A DNA stretch of 64,000 bases, from the NCBI RefSeq assembly GCF_036053395.1, contig NZ_CP107942.1, forward strand, positions 9,518,001-9,582,000. The letters are read 5' to 3'. The DNA comes from Actinoplanes sp. NBC_00393. GTDB lineage: Bacteria > Actinomycetota > Actinomycetes > Mycobacteriales > Micromonosporaceae. Shown here piece after piece: positions 1-9,433 of this stretch. The notes beneath the pieces were generated by a model. It did no database searches. It saw nothing but the letters and a program-made list of their open reading frames with translations, and was not told the DNA's origin. The first letter of the stretch is position 1. The number at the start of each line of letters is the position of its first letter. Made by a program: the position numbers and the translations under genes.

Positions 1-968
1 AGGGCCTGCGCTGGCCTGGCGGCCGTATCGTCGAGCCAGCCGGCGAGGTCGGTTGCCCGCTGCTCGTCTATGGGCGGTTGCCCTGGTTGCGGGATGCCGT
101 GTTCGATGAGCAGCCGGTACAGGCCGTGAGCTGGCCGTACGGCCGGCAAGTGTTCGCTGGCGACGGTCAAGGCAGCGGATGCGGGTATGCGCAGGCCGTC
201 GGCGTCGAGGTCGCCGAAGTAGGCGATGTCGTGGACGTCGGGCAGTTCACCGACGCTGAGCACGGACGCTTCGAACGCAGCACCGGCACCCCATGCGATG
301 TGCCCGACGGCGTGGGTTGTGGTGTTCAGAGCTTTGCGGAGGGTGTCGAAGGTGTCGGCGTTCTCGACGACAAGCAGGATCGGGCCGTCGCCGACACGGC
401 GGACCGGCAACGGCGGATGGGCTCGGAACGTACGCAGCAGGGTGAGAGTCAGGCGGCCCGCCGCGAACAGGGTGGTTCCCCTGAGGGTGTCGACGGTTTT
501 CTCGTAGCCGAACAGTTCCAGCGAGCGTTCCCGCACGGGTATGACGTCGGTGTCGCGGCCGCGATCACGCAGCCAGGTGTTGACGGTCTGCAGCAGGCTC
601 ACCTGCCCGACGGTCAGCCGTGCGGTGGCCGCCCAGGCCAGTTCGGGCCGCCACGGCACCGATCGTGCCAGGGCAGCGGCGGACACGGATGTGGTAGGTG
701 GGGGCAGGGTGAGCCGGGCCGGCAGCGGGGGAGCGACGGTCCGGTCGAGAGTCTTCGACGCGGTCACTACGCCGGCGGCGGCCAGTGCGGTGACGGCGGC
801 GGCGAGGTCGGCGCGCCGGGTTGGACGGGTTGCCGACGCCGGGTCGGCGCGGGCGTACAGGGTCCATAGTTCGGCGAGGGTGATCGTGCGCCGGCCCCAT
901 GTCTCGAGTTCGGCGGCCAGACGTGCGGCGCGTGGGGTCAGCGAGTTGCCGACGACGGGGCTGGTCAT
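1..968 (-). CDS. JetD-like Toprim nuclease subunit of a Wadjet system (3' end cut by window edge)
   Basis: The frame starts at an ATG that overlaps the stop of the upstream SMC gene (ATGA) and stays open to base 1, so about 322 codons are visible and the C-terminus is missing. Residues about 147-156 read RSLELFGYEK, a stretch typical of JetD/DUF3322-DUF2220 proteins. Residues about 198-206 (LLVVENADT) and 249-259 (AYFGDLDADGL) supply the Glu and the DxD of a Toprim fold; E202, D253 and D255 are the likely metal ligands. In characterised Wadjet systems JetD is the endonuclease that cuts extruded circular DNA. The first 100 residues are probably a winged-helix arm. It was found by translating the minus strand by hand, and the order A-B-C-D supports the call. 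Confidence 0.8.
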   Translation of the reverse strand, partial: MTSPVVGNSLTPRAARLAAELETWGRRTITLAELWTLYARADPASATRPTRRADLAAAVTALAAAGVVTASKTLDRTVAPPLPARLTLPPPTTSVSAAALARSVPWRPELAWAATARLTVGQVSLLQTVNTWLRDRGRDTDVIPVRERSLELFGYEKTVDTLRGTTLFAAGRLTLTLLRTFRAHPPLPVRRVGDGPILLVVENADTFDTLRKALNTTTHAVGHIAWGAGAAFEASVLSVGELPDVHDIAYFGDLDADGLRIPASAALTVASEHLPAVRPAHGLYRLLIEHGIPQPGQPPIDEQRATDLAGWLDDTAARPAQA

Positions 969-3900
969 GTTGGCCGGCGGAAGACGCGGGTGGCGGTGAT
1001 CGTTCCTGGCGCGATGTCGTCGGGGTTCGCCTCGGCCTCGGTGAACGGGTCGGGGAGCTGCCGGCGGACGATTTCGGCGACGCGAATGTGTTTGAGTCCG
1101 GCGCGCAGGTCGGCGTCATTACGCATCCGCACCCACAGCGGGAACGCGGCCAGGGCCCGGTCGTCGGACAGGCCGGTCGTGTACACGAGCTGCACGCCGA
1201 GGGCGGCGGCGACGCCCTGCTGCAGCTCGAGCAGGTACTCGGCGCTGGCCTTGCCGATCGGGTTGTCGAGGAACAGCACACCGGAGTGCCTGGTGCGCAT
1301 CTGGCCGCGTTCGTTAGCCCTCAGCGCAGCCATCGTGCAGTAGAGCACGATCGCGGCGGTGAGCTCCTGTCCGCCGGAGAACACTTCGTTCATGTTCTCG
1401 ATCGGTACGCGTTCGTCGCGCAGGACCGCGTCGGGTTTGAGGATGTCGACGGTGAAGCCTTTCGGGACGGCCGCTTCGATGCTGCGCAGCAGCAGTGTCA
1501 TCCCGTCACGTTTGGGCGCGCTGCCGGCGCTGGTTCGGGTGCTGGCAGCGGTGGACATGTCGTCGATGACTTCGCCGACGCGGGCGGCGAGCAGGGTCGG
1601 GTCGGGTTCGGGAAACCTGATCCGCAGGAACTCCTTGCCCTCCCATTCGCCGAGGCCCGCGGGTAGTTTCGACAGCCGTGACGCGGTCCGCAACGTCTTG
1701 AGGGCGCCGACGACGAGGGCGGCGAGCCGATCGACGATAAGTTTGCGGTGCTGACCCGCCGTGTCGAGGTCGGTGGTGAGCGTCGCGAGGCGCTGCTCGA
1801 GCTGGGTGGCGAACTCGGCCGCGCGGGCAGCCAGCTGATCACGGTCGAGGGCGACGATCGCGCGGCGGGACACGTTCGTCATCGTTTCGAACTTGGCCTG
1901 GCTGGCGTGGCGTACGGCGACGTCGACGAGCCGGCTCACGTCGTTGCGGCTTTCACGTTCGGCCGTCGCGGCGGTGCGTAGCGCGTCCTGGACCCGGCCA
2001 GTGGCGGTGCCGGCAGCGTCCGGGGTTCCTTCGTACGGTTCGGTGGCGTCGCCGGGGTCGACGGGCGGGTTGTCGAGGATGGCGGTCAGGGGTGCAAGAA
2101 CCTCCCGGAACGCGCGTGCGGCTTCGCCGGCTTCGTTCACTTTCCTGACCAGGTCGGCGGCGTGGGCGACAGCTTCCTCATGCCGTTGCTGGGCGCTGCG
2201 ATGGTCGGCGGTTGCGGCGATCAGCAGCTGCCGGCCGTGGTCGACGCTGGTGGGACGCCGGTTGTCGGGCAGGTGGATCCAGGTGGTGCTCTTCTCAGGT
2301 GTAGCGGCTTTCAGCTCGCTGCTGAGTTCGCCGACCTTGGTGTTCGCTGCGGTGACGGCGCTGTTGAACCGTTCCCGTTCCCGTTTTGTTCTGGCGATCG
2401 CGGCTTGTCGTCCGGTTTCGTCGGCACCGTCGGGGGTGGCGAGCAGCTGCTGGGCACGGTCGATGTCGGTGGTGTCCTGGCGGCTGACTTCCGCGCGTAG
2501 CCGGGCGGCTTCGTTCTCGGCGGCATCGGCGGCGGCACGCATGTCCTGGCCGACTTCGACGGCGGCGTAGGTGGCCGCGGCGGCTTGGTATGCGGACCGC
2601 AGCTCACCGACCGGGGATTCGGGGATCTGCGTGGCGTGTTCGCCGGTGGAAGTGACGATGCCGCGCATTTCGGTGCGGTGACGTTCGGCGCGGTCGGCGG
2701 CCCGGTCGGCGGCTCGGGCCGCCTCGCTCGCCTGATGTTGCGCCTGGTCGCGTTTCTCGGTCAGTTCACGTTCGGTTTGGTCTGCGAGGTTGATCCACGC
2801 GGCGAGTTCGGGCAGCCGCTGCTTCTGCTTGTCGACGGCGGCGACAGCCTGGGCGAGCCGAGCCAGGGTAGCGGACCGGTCAGCGGCACCTCGTTCAAGT
2901 GTGCGCAGCTCGGTCAGTTCACCGTCGATGCGGGTGACGGCGGTTTCGGCGGTTTCCGCCGCCTCCCGGGACGTTTTGTCGGCTTCGGTGGCGGTGGCAA
3001 GCTCTGTTTCCCGGCAGGCGAGGTCCTCGCGGAGCTCAGCCAGCCGCCCGGGAGGGCAGTCGCGGCGCCAGGCGACCAGGTCGGTCGACACTGTCCGGAG
3101 GTGGGCCAGGGCGGCGGCACCGTTCTGGATCTCGGTGCCGCGCGCACTCATTGCTTCGCGAAGCTGCTCACGGCGTTGTTCGGCGGCTTCCGGGTCGAAC
3201 AGGGCCGGGTTCGGTTCGATCACGAACAGCCCACGGGCGTCGGTGCCACCGGTGACAGTCAGCATCCGCTCACCGGTGCCGACGGCTACTGCGGCGGCGG
3301 GGAGCAGCCTGGCGGCGGTCAGGATGTCGCGGGCCGCCGGCAGCGCGTCAGGGTCGACAATGATGACACCGTCGGCGAGGTGCGGGTGAGCGGTGATGAT
3401 CTCGTCACGCTCGCCGGCGGCGACGCTGTCGGCCAGGTACCGCCAGCCTGGGTGCGCGCTGATTCCCGCCGCCTGCAGGGCTTGAATGCTGGCCTCGACC
3501 TCGGTGCGTGGTGGCAGGAAACCGCCGTCACCGAGGGCGTTGAGCAGCCGCTGATCGTCGCGGTGTGCCGCGCGCAGCTCGTCGAGGTGTTGTTCCCGCA
3601 ACGCCGCGTCGTCATGCAGCTGCCCGATCAGGTTGTCGATGTGCTCGTCGAGTTGGTCGACGTCGACGGTGTCGGTGGACAGGGCCGCCCGGACGACCTC
3701 GTCGCTGGTCAGTGGCACGGTCCGGTCGACGATCGTCTGCAGGTTCCGGGCTGCGTCGGCGTGCCGGCCACGGGTGGCGACCAGCTCGTTGTGGGCGGCC
3801 TGCGCCTGCTTTCCGGTTTCGCGGACAGCGGCCTGCGCGTCGCGGGCTGCCTGCTCCAGGTCCTTGAGTTTGACGGCGGCGGCTACCGCCGCCTCTTGTG

Positions 3901-5431
3901 CGTCTGCGGCAGCCTGCCCGACCGGCTGCCCGGCGGTGAGCAGCCCTTCGGCGACCGCGGCTTCCACTTGTTGTCGGCTTTCGGTGACCTGGGTGTTGAT
4001 CGCCGACTGCTCGGAGCGCCACCGTTCCGCGTCCCGCATCGTCTGGGTTCGCTCACCATCAATCTCGCGGGCGCGGTCGAGAAGTTCCGCGGACAGGGTA
4101 GTGAGCTTGCTTTGTTCGGTGCGGGCGGCGGCGACCTCGGCGCTCAGTTTCCTCAACAAGTCACCGGCCGCCCGGTCCCGGGCCTGCAGCGCCGGGAAGG
4201 CCGTCTCTTCGGCCTGGACGATCTCTTCGGCGAACCGGGCGGCCAACACGTTGGCCGCAGTCTTCCGTTCAAGGAGTCCTGCGAGGTCCCAGGCGCGCAG
4301 ATCGGCGTCAGCCCCGTCGCGGTCGGCGGTCGCCTGCCGCTGCTCTTCGATGGCTGCCGCATGTTCGAGGACGAGGGTCTGACGGCCGATCTCGTTGACG
4401 ACGTCCCGGGCCCGGTCCCGGTCCGTTTCCCGTGACGTGGCGGCCGCGCTGGCTTCGTTCGCGAGTTCCCGCAGCCGGGCGGTCGCGTCGGCTTCAGCCG
4501 CCTCCCGGGCACGAACCCGTCGCAGCAGAGCAAGGCCTTCGGATTCGGCGGTCTCCCGGGCCAGACGGGAGGCACGGTGCCGGTCGTGCGCCGCGCCGAC
4601 AGGCCGCAGGGATCCGACGGCGCCGTCGGCGAAGTCCCGTTCAAGCAGCATCGCCTGCCGGTCACCGACGGTGCGGGCGTAGCTGTCGAAGTTTTCGGCG
4701 ACGCTGACCGCGTCCTGCGGGTCGAGGACGACCTTGAGCAGCCATTCGACGAACTCGCGGCTGGACTTGAACTTGAACGCGGTCGCTGCGTCGCCCTCGT
4801 CGGCGTTCATCCGCCGCTGGATGCTGAACAGGTCCGGTTCGATGCCTATCGACCGCAGATGCGCCGCCCAACCGCCGACCTCGGAGCCGACCCACGTCAG
4901 CTGTGTCACCGGTGCGGTCCGGTCGATCTCCTGCAACGTGTCGCGGAACCCGTCCAGGCGCATCCGGCGGCCGTCGGTGGTGAACGGCAGGGTGCCGATC
5001 TCGACGCCCGGGTGCGGGCGCAGCGACCACCAGTGCTCGGCGAGTTTCTCCGCGGCCGAGCCGCCGCGCTTGCGTTGCAGTGTCTTGCCGGTGATGACCC
5101 GGTCACCGGTGCGCACGTTCATCCATTCCAAAACCACGTGCGCGGCGTCGTCACCGACGACGAACTTGTCCATGACGGCGGCCGAGCCGCCGACCGTGTT
5201 GCGTTTGCCGGGCAGCACGACCGAGAACAGCAGCTTCAGCAGCACGCTTTTCCCGCCGCCGTTCTCGAGCAGCAGCAGGCTGTAAGGGCTGGGCCGGCGG
5301 ACCGGTGCCCCGAACAGGGCGGTCTGCCCGCCGACGCTGGCGCCGACACCGGAGAGGTCCAGGGTGACGTCGGTGTACCGGGCGCCACGCGGTCCTACGC
5401 CGAACAGCCGGATGCGGTTGAGCTCGTACAT
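965..5431 (-). CDS. JetC-like SMC/MukB-type ATPase of a Wadjet system
   Basis: A 1488-residue protein with SMC layout. The N-terminal head has a Walker A (ENGGGKS, residues about 56-62), followed by about 900 residues rich in Ala, Glu, Arg and heptad-like patterns (coiled coil, about 270-1200). The C-terminal head has an ABC signature (FSGGQE, about 1340) and Walker B (VLFLDNPIGKAS, about 1385). The usual catalytic Glu after the Walker B Asp is Asn here. By family knowledge JetC dimers extrude DNA loops and present small circular DNA to JetD. The start is preceded by GAGGAG, lies 16 nt after the jetB-like stop, and the gene overlaps the jetD-like start by 4 nt, so translation is probably coupled. 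The Wadjet subtype cannot be fixed by eye. Confidence 0.85.
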   Translation of the reverse strand: MYELNRIRLFGVGPRGARYTDVTLDLSGVGASVGGQTALFGAPVRRPSPYSLLLLENGGGKSVLLKLLFSVVLPGKRNTVGGSAAVMDKFVVGDDAAHVVLEWMNVRTGDRVITGKTLQRKRGGSAAEKLAEHWWSLRPHPGVEIGTLPFTTDGRRMRLDGFRDTLQEIDRTAPVTQLTWVGSEVGGWAAHLRSIGIEPDLFSIQRRMNADEGDAATAFKFKSSREFVEWLLKVVLDPQDAVSVAENFDSYARTVGDRQAMLLERDFADGAVGSLRPVGAAHDRHRASRLARETAESEGLALLRRVRAREAAEADATARLRELANEASAAATSRETDRDRARDVVNEIGRQTLVLEHAAAIEEQRQATADRDGADADLRAWDLAGLLERKTAANVLAARFAEEIVQAEETAFPALQARDRAAGDLLRKLSAEVAAARTEQSKLTTLSAELLDRAREIDGERTQTMRDAERWRSEQSAINTQVTESRQQVEAAVAEGLLTAGQPVGQAAADAQEAAVAAAVKLKDLEQAARDAQAAVRETGKQAQAAHNELVATRGRHADAARNLQTIVDRTVPLTSDEVVRAALSTDTVDVDQLDEHIDNLIGQLHDDAALREQHLDELRAAHRDDQRLLNALGDGGFLPPRTEVEASIQALQAAGISAHPGWRYLADSVAAGERDEIITAHPHLADGVIIVDPDALPAARDILTAARLLPAAAVAVGTGERMLTVTGGTDARGLFVIEPNPALFDPEAAEQRREQLREAMSARGTEIQNGAAALAHLRTVSTDLVAWRRDCPPGRLAELREDLACRETELATATEADKTSREAAETAETAVTRIDGELTELRTLERGAADRSATLARLAQAVAAVDKQKQRLPELAAWINLADQTERELTEKRDQAQHQASEAARAADRAADRAERHRTEMRGIVTSTGEHATQIPESPVGELRSAYQAAAATYAAVEVGQDMRAAADAAENEAARLRAEVSRQDTTDIDRAQQLLATPDGADETGRQAAIARTKRERERFNSAVTAANTKVGELSSELKAATPEKSTTWIHLPDNRRPTSVDHGRQLLIAATADHRSAQQRHEEAVAHAADLVRKVNEAGEAARAFREVLAPLTAILDNPPVDPGDATEPYEGTPDAAGTATGRVQDALRTAATAERESRNDVSRLVDVAVRHASQAKFETMTNVSRRAIVALDRDQLAARAAEFATQLEQRLATLTTDLDTAGQHRKLIVDRLAALVVGALKTLRTASRLSKLPAGLGEWEGKEFLRIRFPEPDPTLLAARVGEVIDDMSTAASTRTSAGSAPKRDGMTLLLRSIEAAVPKGFTVDILKPDAVLRDERVPIENMNEVFSGGQELTAAIVLYCTMAALRANERGQMRTRHSGVLFLDNPIGKASAEYLLELQQGVAAALGVQLVYTTGLSDDRALAAFPLWVRMRNDADLRAGLKHIRVAEIVRRQLPDPFTEAEANPDDIAPGTITATRVFRRPT

Positions 5432-5447
5432 GTTTCTTCTGGCTCCT

Positions 5448-6245
5448 CTACAGCCCGGTCAGCGACTCGGGTGTCCAGCCGACCGCGATGGTGGCGGTGC
5501 CGTCGCTGATCTCGGTGATCCCGAGACGCAGCAGCTCGTCGAACATGACCACACCGGCCTCGCGTACCTGGGTGCGGTACCGCGGCGTGGTCCGGAACGT
5601 GCCGCCGCGTTCGTCTCCGGTCCGCACCAGCAGTCCTTGATCGGCCAAGAACATCAGTGCCTTGTTGGTGATCCCGGTCGTGCTGGTGGACAGTTTCCGG
5701 CCGTCGCCGGTGCTGCCGGTCTGCTTGCGGCGGGTGTACACCCGCCACACCGCCTCCAGGCCCGGCTCGCCGGCCACCGTGTCCGCGGCATCGTTCTGGG
5801 CGGCGGCCTCAGCCAGCCGGCTGGCGGCTTCCCGCACGAACGCTTCAACCCCCTCGACGGTGATCCGCCCCAGGTACGTTTCGTTGCCCAGATCCGCCGG
5901 CCGCGGGAAGGCCATCGTTGCCGCACCCAGATGGGCAAGGGCGTGCAGGACCCGTTCGGAGGCTCTGCCTTCCCCGCCGGTCCGGCGGGCGTACTCGGTC
6001 ATCCTGACGGCGAAGATGCTCTCCTCGGTCGAGGCGACCACGATCCCGGCCCGGTCGCTGATCTCCATCACGACCAGGTCCATGCCGGTCGCGACGGCCT
6101 GGACCGTTGCGGCGAACTCGTCGTCGGTGCGGGCCCGCGTCACCAGGTCGCGGTACGTGTCGTCGCGGGCCGGGACCAGCTTGGGCCGCAGTCCGTAGGT
6201 GACCAGACGGGCGGCGTCCGCTGTCAGCTGCGCGGTCGTCGTCAT
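5448..6245 (-). CDS. JetB-like (MukE/MksE-like) small partner of the SMC ATPase
   Basis: A 265-residue protein between the kleisin-like and SMC genes. Its start ATG overlaps the upstream stop (ATGA at 6242-6245), which decides the start against longer versions of the frame. The C-terminal half (about 190-250) holds a predicted winged-helix-like stretch, with LMFLADQGLLVR and TTPRYRTQVREAG. This is the usual position and size of JetB/DUF4194 or MukE, which binds the kleisin. Family assignment rests mainly on operon position and size. It could be a divergent member that simple domain searches miss. Confidence 0.7.
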   Translation of the reverse strand: MTTTAQLTADAARLVTYGLRPKLVPARDDTYRDLVTRARTDDEFAATVQAVATGMDLVVMEISDRAGIVVASTEESIFAVRMTEYARRTGGEGRASERVLHALAHLGAATMAFPRPADLGNETYLGRITVEGVEAFVREAASRLAEAAAQNDAADTVAGEPGLEAVWRVYTRRKQTGSTGDGRKLSTSTTGITNKALMFLADQGLLVRTGDERGGTFRTTPRYRTQVREAGVVMFDELLRLGITEISDGTATIAVGWTPESLTGL

Positions 6246-7765
6246 ACGGGAACCCCTTCCGAGACAGACATGGCAACGCCGGCATGGTCGCCGGCCGGCA
6301 CCGGCTCGATGGCGGCGCGGGCGACGATCAGGTCGGCGCCGCCGAACTCCGGGTCGTCCAGCGTGGTGCCGTCGTCCACGGCGATGAACACAGTCGGCTG
6401 CTTGTGCCGCAGAGCCGGGTTGATCTCCTGCGCGGCCAGCGCGACGACCCGGACGACGACCAGGCCTGGAAGGTCCGGGTGCAGCGTCCGCGCCTCCTCC
6501 AGCAGCCCGGACAGCCGCCGTGGCGCGTCGACGTCCAGGTCGAGCAGGTCGTCGAGCAGGTCGTAGCACTCGGCGGGAAACGGAGGCTCGTCTGGCACCT
6601 CGTCGATTTCCGGTTCGTCGAGTTCCCCGCCGAGTAGCTCTCGTTCCGGTGGTGGGGTCACCAGAGCGGTGAACAGGTCCAGCAGCCGCACCGCTGGTGG
6701 CACGTTCACGCCGGTGCTGCGGGCGAAGTAGGCGTTCAGAGCTTCGTCGGCGTCGGTGACCGCGAGGGTGAGCACCGGGACTAGCAGCTGTGCGTGCAGG
6801 TCGAGCGCCGCGACCGCGCTGCCCGGCGCGAACGTCTGCCGGTCCTGCTGGGCGCGGAACCGCCGGCCGGCGCCCTGCAATGCCGCCTGAAGCTGCTCGT
6901 GCCGGCGCAGGCAGTCCCGCACGACTTCTACCAGTTGCGCGGCCTGCAGCTTGCGCGGCGCGGTGTCGGCGGTGTCGCGAACTTCAGTGATGTTGACGAG
7001 GATTGCGTTCTCCGCCTTGTACCGGGCGGCGATGTGCTCGACCGCCTCGGCAATGAACTCCGGCATCTCGGTAAGCCAGTCCACCGTTCGCACGTCACGT
7101 TCGGTCGCTTCGAGCCGCTGCCGCAGTTTTTCGCCGTATTGGATCGTCCGGTACCGGGCGGCTTGCGCTGCGGCTTGGGCGTCGGACAGCCGGCCTCGCC
7201 GGATGAGGGTCTCGAGCCGAAGGTCAGCGGCGATCTGTGCGGATTCGATGTCGAGTTCGAGCGCGCCGACCAGCACGTTGACGGCCTCGTTCGTGGCCCG
7301 CAGGAAGATGCTGCCGTCCGCGGCGGGCACTTCTTCCAGGAGTTTGAAGTCGAACTCGTAGCGGCTGTAGCTGCCGTCGCCTGTGGTCATGCCGTACACG
7401 GCACGGAAGCCCCGGTCGAGCGAGCCGACGTTCAGCAGGTTCTCCAGGATCCACCGTGCGACCCGCACGTGTTCGGCGTCGCTTCGGTCCGGGGCCTGCC
7501 GGCCGGCAAAGACGGCGAGGTCGGTGATGACCTTCTCCGGCGGCGCACCAGCGTCGAAGTCCATCGCCAAGGTCACCAGGTCGATGGCGTTCAGCGCCAG
7601 CTCGCTCATCTGGTATACGGAGAAGTCCGCCGTCTGTACCTGCGTCTTGCGACTGTCGAGGTCGTGGAGCGGCGCGGTGCACGCTAACGCTTTCACGCGC
7701 TGCGCGAACCCGACATCTGTTGCTGGCTGTGGCACGCCCGGCACCCTACCGGCAGGCTCTGACAT
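6242..7765 (-). CDS. JetA-like (kleisin/MksF-like) subunit of a Wadjet system
   Basis: First gene of the four-gene operon, 507 residues from an ATG preceded by AGGTGAG; longer in-frame versions run into the divergent dinB-like promoter region. It is mostly helical, with Arg/Glu-rich helices at about 190-330 (for example GEKLRQRLEATERDVR). An acidic linker (about 400-425, with GGELDEPEIDEVPDEPP) precedes a C-terminal domain. That layout suits a kleisin that bridges SMC heads. No signal peptide or membrane segment is seen. The call depends on the downstream SMC and Toprim genes. The 116-bp gap to the divergent gene at 7882 must hold the operon promoter. Confidence 0.65.
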   Translation of the reverse strand: MSEPAGRVPGVPQPATDVGFAQRVKALACTAPLHDLDSRKTQVQTADFSVYQMSELALNAIDLVTLAMDFDAGAPPEKVITDLAVFAGRQAPDRSDAEHVRVARWILENLLNVGSLDRGFRAVYGMTTGDGSYSRYEFDFKLLEEVPAADGSIFLRATNEAVNVLVGALELDIESAQIAADLRLETLIRRGRLSDAQAAAQAARYRTIQYGEKLRQRLEATERDVRTVDWLTEMPEFIAEAVEHIAARYKAENAILVNITEVRDTADTAPRKLQAAQLVEVVRDCLRRHEQLQAALQGAGRRFRAQQDRQTFAPGSAVAALDLHAQLLVPVLTLAVTDADEALNAYFARSTGVNVPPAVRLLDLFTALVTPPPERELLGGELDEPEIDEVPDEPPFPAECYDLLDDLLDLDVDAPRRLSGLLEEARTLHPDLPGLVVVRVVALAAQEINPALRHKQPTVFIAVDDGTTLDDPEFGGADLIVARAAIEPVPAGDHAGVAMSVSEGVPV

Positions 7766-7881
7766 AACCGTCTCACCTGTGAATCCTCTTCTGGGACCGG
7801 GCGGCTCGGAATCACAAGAGCCGGAGACTGTCGGTCGGCGCCGATACCATCTCGGCACCCGAACCTGACGATGGAGCCGCG

Positions 7882-8361
7882 ATGTCCGACACCCCCGTGA
7901 CCGATGCCCGTGACCCCGCCGAAGTGGTGACTGGCATGGTCCTTGAGGTTCTTGAACTGGCCCGGACCTGGACGCGATGGGATGGCGAGCCGCGGGTGGT
8001 GGATGACCGGGTCTACAGCCCACACAAGGCCATCCGGCGCGTCACCGACCATCTCATCGACCATCTGGCCCAGATCGAGGCACTGATCGCTGGCGTACCT
8101 ACGATTCCGGATCACTGGCACGCATCCGCCATCACCACACCCGCTGACCTCGCACCGTTCACCTCCGAGGATCTGGATGAAGCAAACAGCCGACTCACGC
8201 GGCTGGCGCAGGTCTTCACTATTCGGCTCCAACAACTCTCGGACGCCGAACTCGACGCCCGGCAAGATGGCGCCTGGTCCGTTCGGCAGATCGCCTTCCA
8301 CCTCGATGAGTCTCTCTACTACGCCGAGGCGGTAGGCAGCCTGGCCGGACCTCTGCCATGA
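7882..8361 (+). CDS. DinB-superfamily protein
   Basis: A 159-residue protein expected to form a four-helix bundle. The N-terminal part has a His in LIDHLAQIEAL (about 57-67). The C-terminal helix has WSVRQIAFHLDES (about 133-145), the usual DinB pattern in which spaced His residues bind a metal. Members include thiol-dependent transferases (mycothiol or bacillithiol users) and uncharacterised stress proteins; the substrate is unknown. It is transcribed away from the Wadjet-like operon and ends 68 bp before the convergent gene at 8429. It is probably unrelated to the defence genes. Confidence 0.7.
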   Translation: MSDTPVTDARDPAEVVTGMVLEVLELARTWTRWDGEPRVVDDRVYSPHKAIRRVTDHLIDHLAQIEALIAGVPTIPDHWHASAITTPADLAPFTSEDLDEANSRLTRLAQVFTIRLQQLSDAELDARQDGAWSVRQIAFHLDESLYYAEAVGSLAGPLP

Positions 8362-8428
8362 CGCCATGGGGGCCGAGGCTTCGACTTCGGGGCGGCCTGC
8401 TGCGCGGATGAGGACAGATGGAAGCCCG

Positions 8429-9433
8429 TCAGCCGGCCAGTAGTTCGCCTGTGCTGTCGTCTGGATCGTCGTTTTCGGTCCGGTCCTGCAGAAGCTGGTA
8501 ACGGCGGCGGCGAGCGGCCAAGAGGCAGTCGGCGTGGTACCAGCGCCGGCCCTTGACGGCGCGTCCGGCGCCGGCGAGGTCGCCTCGGTTCAATGGCGTT
8601 GTGCAATGCGCGCAGGTCCCGCCGAGCTGCGCGGAAATGACCTGGCGGGCAAGCCGGTACGCGGCGAGCAGTTGCGGCGCATCCGCGCGATGGGCCGTGG
8701 CACTGCGATGGCCGCAGGATAGATGATCTACACGACCGTTCTCCTCGGCTGCGACGAGTTCGCATTCGGGGCATGCAGTCCACTCGAAGTGCGGGCTCCA
8801 CCAGCTGTACAGGGAGCCGTGGCGGCCGCAGCATTGCAGTCCGGTCGGTGTGATCCGATCAGGGTCCGGGGCACCACCCGTTGTGAAGATCAGGCGGCGG
8901 GCCTGCCATTCCTCCGGCAGCGGGGGATCGGAGTGCGAGCTGTGCTGAGGGCAGCTCATCCCGGTGGTGAACTGCTCCCGTGCCGGGCACGGCTGCTCGT
9001 CGGCGGCGGCAGCGAACTGCTGCCACTGGCGGAAGTCGTCGTCGAGGTAATCCGGATCCCCGACCTGGAACCATGTGCGCTGCTTCGGCAGCCAGAAGTC
9101 CGGTTCGTAGACGTGCCCGCCGCCCAACGCGAATGTCGTGGGCCTGAACTGCCAGGACATCCGGAGGTCCTCGAAGAACAACGCCCACCGGGCGTGGACG
9201 ATGGTGGGGAAATCGACACCCGTGAAGCGCACTGGTAGGTCGTTCAATGGAAAGCCTTCTGTCTCGGGTAACCATCTGCCATTCCCTGGCGGGGAGTGCC
9301 ATTCCCTGGCTGGGGAGGTGCGGTCGTCCGGCGGCGTCACCCCGAGAGTCGTCGGGACGCCGATCAGGCGAAGGGCCAGCGATTGGCCGCGGCTGACCTG
9401 CACCATACCGGCGAACGGTGCTCTGGAGAGCAC
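8429..9433 (-). CDS. Degenerate PD-(D/E)XK-like zinc-finger protein, paralogue A
   Basis: A protein of up to 334 residues. The N-terminal region has HARWALFFEDL, then YEPDFWLPKQRTWFQVG and a DDDFRQWQQFA helix. This resembles phage and actinobacterial nuclease-like proteins with LEARWAVFFDALG, LPDFWLP and WVEVKG, but the first Glu is His and the E-x-K is QVG, so the active site looks lost. Two Cys clusters follow: CPECELVAAEE with a later CGH, and CAHCTTPLNRGDL with a later HADC. It aligns along its whole length with the next gene. The listed GTG start sits in an inverted repeat (9418-9433) and has no clear ribosome site. Homology begins only near codon 64, so the true start may be further in. 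Function unknown. Confidence 0.6.
   Translation of the reverse strand: MLSRAPFAGMVQVSRGQSLALRLIGVPTTLGVTPPDDRTSPAREWHSPPGNGRWLPETEGFPLNDLPVRFTGVDFPTIVHARWALFFEDLRMSWQFRPTTFALGGGHVYEPDFWLPKQRTWFQVGDPDYLDDDFRQWQQFAAAADEQPCPAREQFTTGMSCPQHSSHSDPPLPEEWQARRLIFTTGGAPDPDRITPTGLQCCGRHGSLYSWWSPHFEWTACPECELVAAEENGRVDHLSCGHRSATAHRADAPQLLAAYRLARQVISAQLGGTCAHCTTPLNRGDLAGAGRAVKGRRWYHADCLLAARRRRYQLLQDRTENDDPDDSTGELLAG

Noticed and set aside
2585..4435. 616-codon plus-strand frame opposite the SMC-like gene
   Set aside because: It is a mirror of the strongly biased minus-strand coding sequence; its translation is Gly/Arg-rich without domains, and the minus strand has a complete SMC protein.
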